Shown here: positions 61,741 to 64,000 of the stretch, in pieces
Numbering within the stretch: the first letter of the stretch is position 1
Layout of the letters: the number at the start of each line of letters is the position of its first letter
Origin: Zoroaster sp. YZ-2022
Lineage: Eukaryota; Echinodermata; Asteroidea; Forcipulatida; Zoroasteridae
NCBI GenBank assembly: GCA_029582265.1
Contig: CM055827.1
Coordinates: forward strand, 36,880,260 to 36,944,259
DNA: 64,000 nucleotides
Direction: 5' to 3'
Notes under the pieces: model-generated
What the model was told of the DNA's origin: nothing
The model's input: the letters and a program-made list of their open reading frames with translations, nothing else
Database searches by the model: none
Made by a program: the position numbers and the translations under genes

Positions 61741-62385
61741 TTTTGGAGGATTTGGGAAGGTTGAAAATTGTTTCTAATGAATCCAAGGGATCATCCATAT
61801 TTTTTTTAATCCAATAAAGTACAGACTTTCTATTTTTCCATCCTCCGTCCAAAAAAGTATGCCTAATATGATGAAAGTTTGAACTAACTATCAATGCCAC
61901 ATCATAATTGTTACTGTCAGATGAAATCAAATAATACACTGTACATAAAGTATAGGCTCTTTGCCAATTCCCAATCGTATATTTTGTGAGCTTGCAAAAA
62001 TAAAATGATTGCTTGCGGCTTTGCCAAATTGAGGATGTCTGGAATATATGCACTAATAAATACTTGTATGCACAGTTAAACAGAATATTAAGTTGTGTTA
62101 AATACAGCAGCGACATATAGCTAGGAATGGTGTCGCCAAATAGAACGCATAATTTGAGGAAGCAGATAGGAACGAAGGTAATCTAATGATAGCTTTGCAC
62201 TGTGAGTAATTACCAATAATAAAAATCCATGGACTGATGTCGTGTCTGATGAAACTCTCAATTTTGTCAAGAAGATGATTGATCCAGTCAATTACATGTT
62301 GGGTAAGATAACGATACCATGTTTTTTTTGGTACAATACGCAATATCAGGACAAATCCTGAATGTGAATTATGTTGTTCATTCAA
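61721..62385 (-). pseudogene. Possible decayed retroelement reading frames
   Basis: Two overlapping minus-strand frames (62098-62385, 61721-62116; 95 and 131 codons) have a tryptophan- and isoleucine-rich, hydrophobic composition like the C-terminal part of some non-LTR retrotransposon proteins. No catalytic motif is present. They could also be chance frames in AT-rich DNA. Confidence 0.2.
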
Positions 62386-64000
62386 TTTATTATGTGTACA
62401 TGTATGTTTTACATGTACTTACATGTAACATATGTGATTTTTTATTTAAAAAAAATAAAGCCTGTGTTTGAGTCAAGTAATGAAAAAAAATACATAGATC
62501 TGTACATACAGGTATGTGAGGGATTAGGCCTAAATACATACCGTATTTGTGTTGACCGTTCTTCTAAATGATAATCAGAGAAACACACACATGATATGGA
62601 CATTGTAGAGCGTCATCCATTGTTGAGGGTCATACAGTCCTAGTTCCTCCCTCTTAACGTTAATAATTATGTCTAATATTTCCCCCTCCCCCCCCCCCAA
62701 CACCACTTAGAAGATTACTGTTCTGGATGTGACAAAAATGAAAAACTACACCCGAGTTAAATTAAAAAAAAATTACTGAAAGGACAAATGGGTCATGCCT
62801 TGATTAATAACGGTCCGTTTTAAATTTCAGAAGAAAATTTGTTTGACGTAACGTGACCCTATGGCACCCATCAATTTGAACAGGCTGTTATTGATCAAGC
62901 ATATTAGTTATTACTGTGTCCTATGGTATTAATTACACTGGCAATGACAAATGACTCGAACATATGTGGACTAGACATTCTGGACAACATGAGAGAATTA
63001 AAAAAAATAATCTAATTAATTAATGTTATGAGGCAGCACACAGATACAATGAATTTATTAGAAATTTTCAGACTCTAGTTGACCTGATGGGGTGAGCCAT
63101 GGGTGAAGTGACTCACTACATGAAGCCAATGTCTGGCCATTGGTCAGTTATGGCTCACCATATGGTAACATTTCTTAACATTACAGACCACATGTATAGG
63201 AGTATTCCAGTTCTAACCTGGAGGTCAGTCTGTGTGTAAGGATCCCTGTTTTATGACAAGTTGATTAAAAAAAAGATATTGATGTTTGCAATTACACAGT
63301 CCACATTCATACATACATGATTTACATTCATTTGTGGTGCAGTGAAAATATGTTGATTGTGCATGCATAAATGTAATCTACTCCTGATTAAACAAAATGA
63401 CTGGTAACATCACCATTTTAGTCCATGTACAAACATGGGTAAATACCAAATAGTAGTAATCCCACAACTACACTTCATAGCGCTTGTACTCAAGGCTATT
63501 TGAATGGCAATATTTCACCCCTTGAATTCATCATTTATCATTTGCAATGAGAGGGAATAGCCCATTACAATGTATGTACTGGTAGCTATGACCTTTGGTC
63601 CTATTCTTGGGTATGTTACTAGTGATCTGAGCTCCCATGCTGCTAGCTCCTGTAATGCTAGCAATCTCTACTCCTGTCCTCCTGTACACTGTACATGACT
63701 GGGATATAAACCACGTTGATTGCCAATAATTAGTCTCCATGCTAACCTCAAATTGGTATGTTTTCAATATCATAATGACCATGAACCATGAAGAATGTGG
63801 GTGGTGAGCAAAAAATAGCTTGAGATCAATCTACTCATCAGGGTTTATATGATGTAGGATTTGAAAGGCTATGCATGGTGGAGATAGATATTTCGGGTAC
63901 ACCATGTGATAATCTCTTCTTGGAAGAAGTGGTTGCTCTGAGAAGGGTTTATATGGTTTTATGTCTAACACATGTCCGATGATTGGTCTCTCTTCATCAT
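62386..64000. other. Right end of the window, unfeatured
   Basis: AT-rich, with three TACATGTA words in 62396-62427 and a poly-C run near 62688. No exon of MCC's long isoform or of another gene was recognised. Confidence 0.5.

Overview
The window is eukaryotic nuclear DNA from an animal. Genes are split into many short exons with GT/AG introns, the DNA is AT-rich, and introns carry mobile-element debris, satellites and minisatellites. The proteins are closest to vertebrate ones by recalled sequence, and the tRNA-derived SINEs, TTAA-flanked MITEs, hAT-like and Harbinger-like elements suggest an invertebrate deuterostome such as a hemichordate or echinoderm. The species cannot be fixed from the sequence alone.

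Layout. (1) 29-12216, minus strand: MCM6, 17 exons resolved, with only the last C-terminal exon(s) beyond the left edge. Its introns hold a LINE 3' relic, several TIR/foldback elements, a 17-bp minisatellite, a 1.3-kb hAT-like element and an inverted 67-bp perfect copy of MCM6's own first exon. (2) 12878-17846, plus strand: a complete 12-exon gene for a 451-aa protein joining a Rieske [2Fe-2S] domain to a DUF455 ferritin-like di-iron domain; it shares a 661-bp head-to-head promoter region with MCM6, which holds an E2F-type site. (3) 18677-21759, minus: a 5-exon GPATCH4 (410 aa), tail-to-tail with the Rieske gene. (4) 22612-25765: a 35-copy, 90-bp satellite. (5) 29339 to at least 57898, minus: MCC (mutated in colorectal cancers protein), 13 exons plus a probable first exon at 59361-59402, ending in a conserved ETSL PDZ ligand. 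(6) Inside its 7.7-kb intron, on the opposite strand, 32223-35904: a complete 6-exon gene for a mucin-like, SEA-domain, single-pass membrane protein. (7) 59.4-64 kb: MCC upstream or first-intron DNA with a four-fold CCAAT/octamer module and an internally deleted Harbinger element.

Function. MCM6 (replicative helicase) and GPATCH4 (nucleolar G-patch protein) are housekeeping genes. MCC is a coiled-coil scaffold with a PDZ ligand. The Rieske-DUF455 protein has no established role; its two metal sites suggest an oxidase or oxygenase with a built-in electron-transfer domain. The nested SEA protein is a surface glycoprotein candidate. Nothing operon-like, viral, CRISPR or toxin-related was seen. 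All exon boundaries were read by eye from GT/AG sites, phase continuity and recalled family alignments; none was tested with transcripts.
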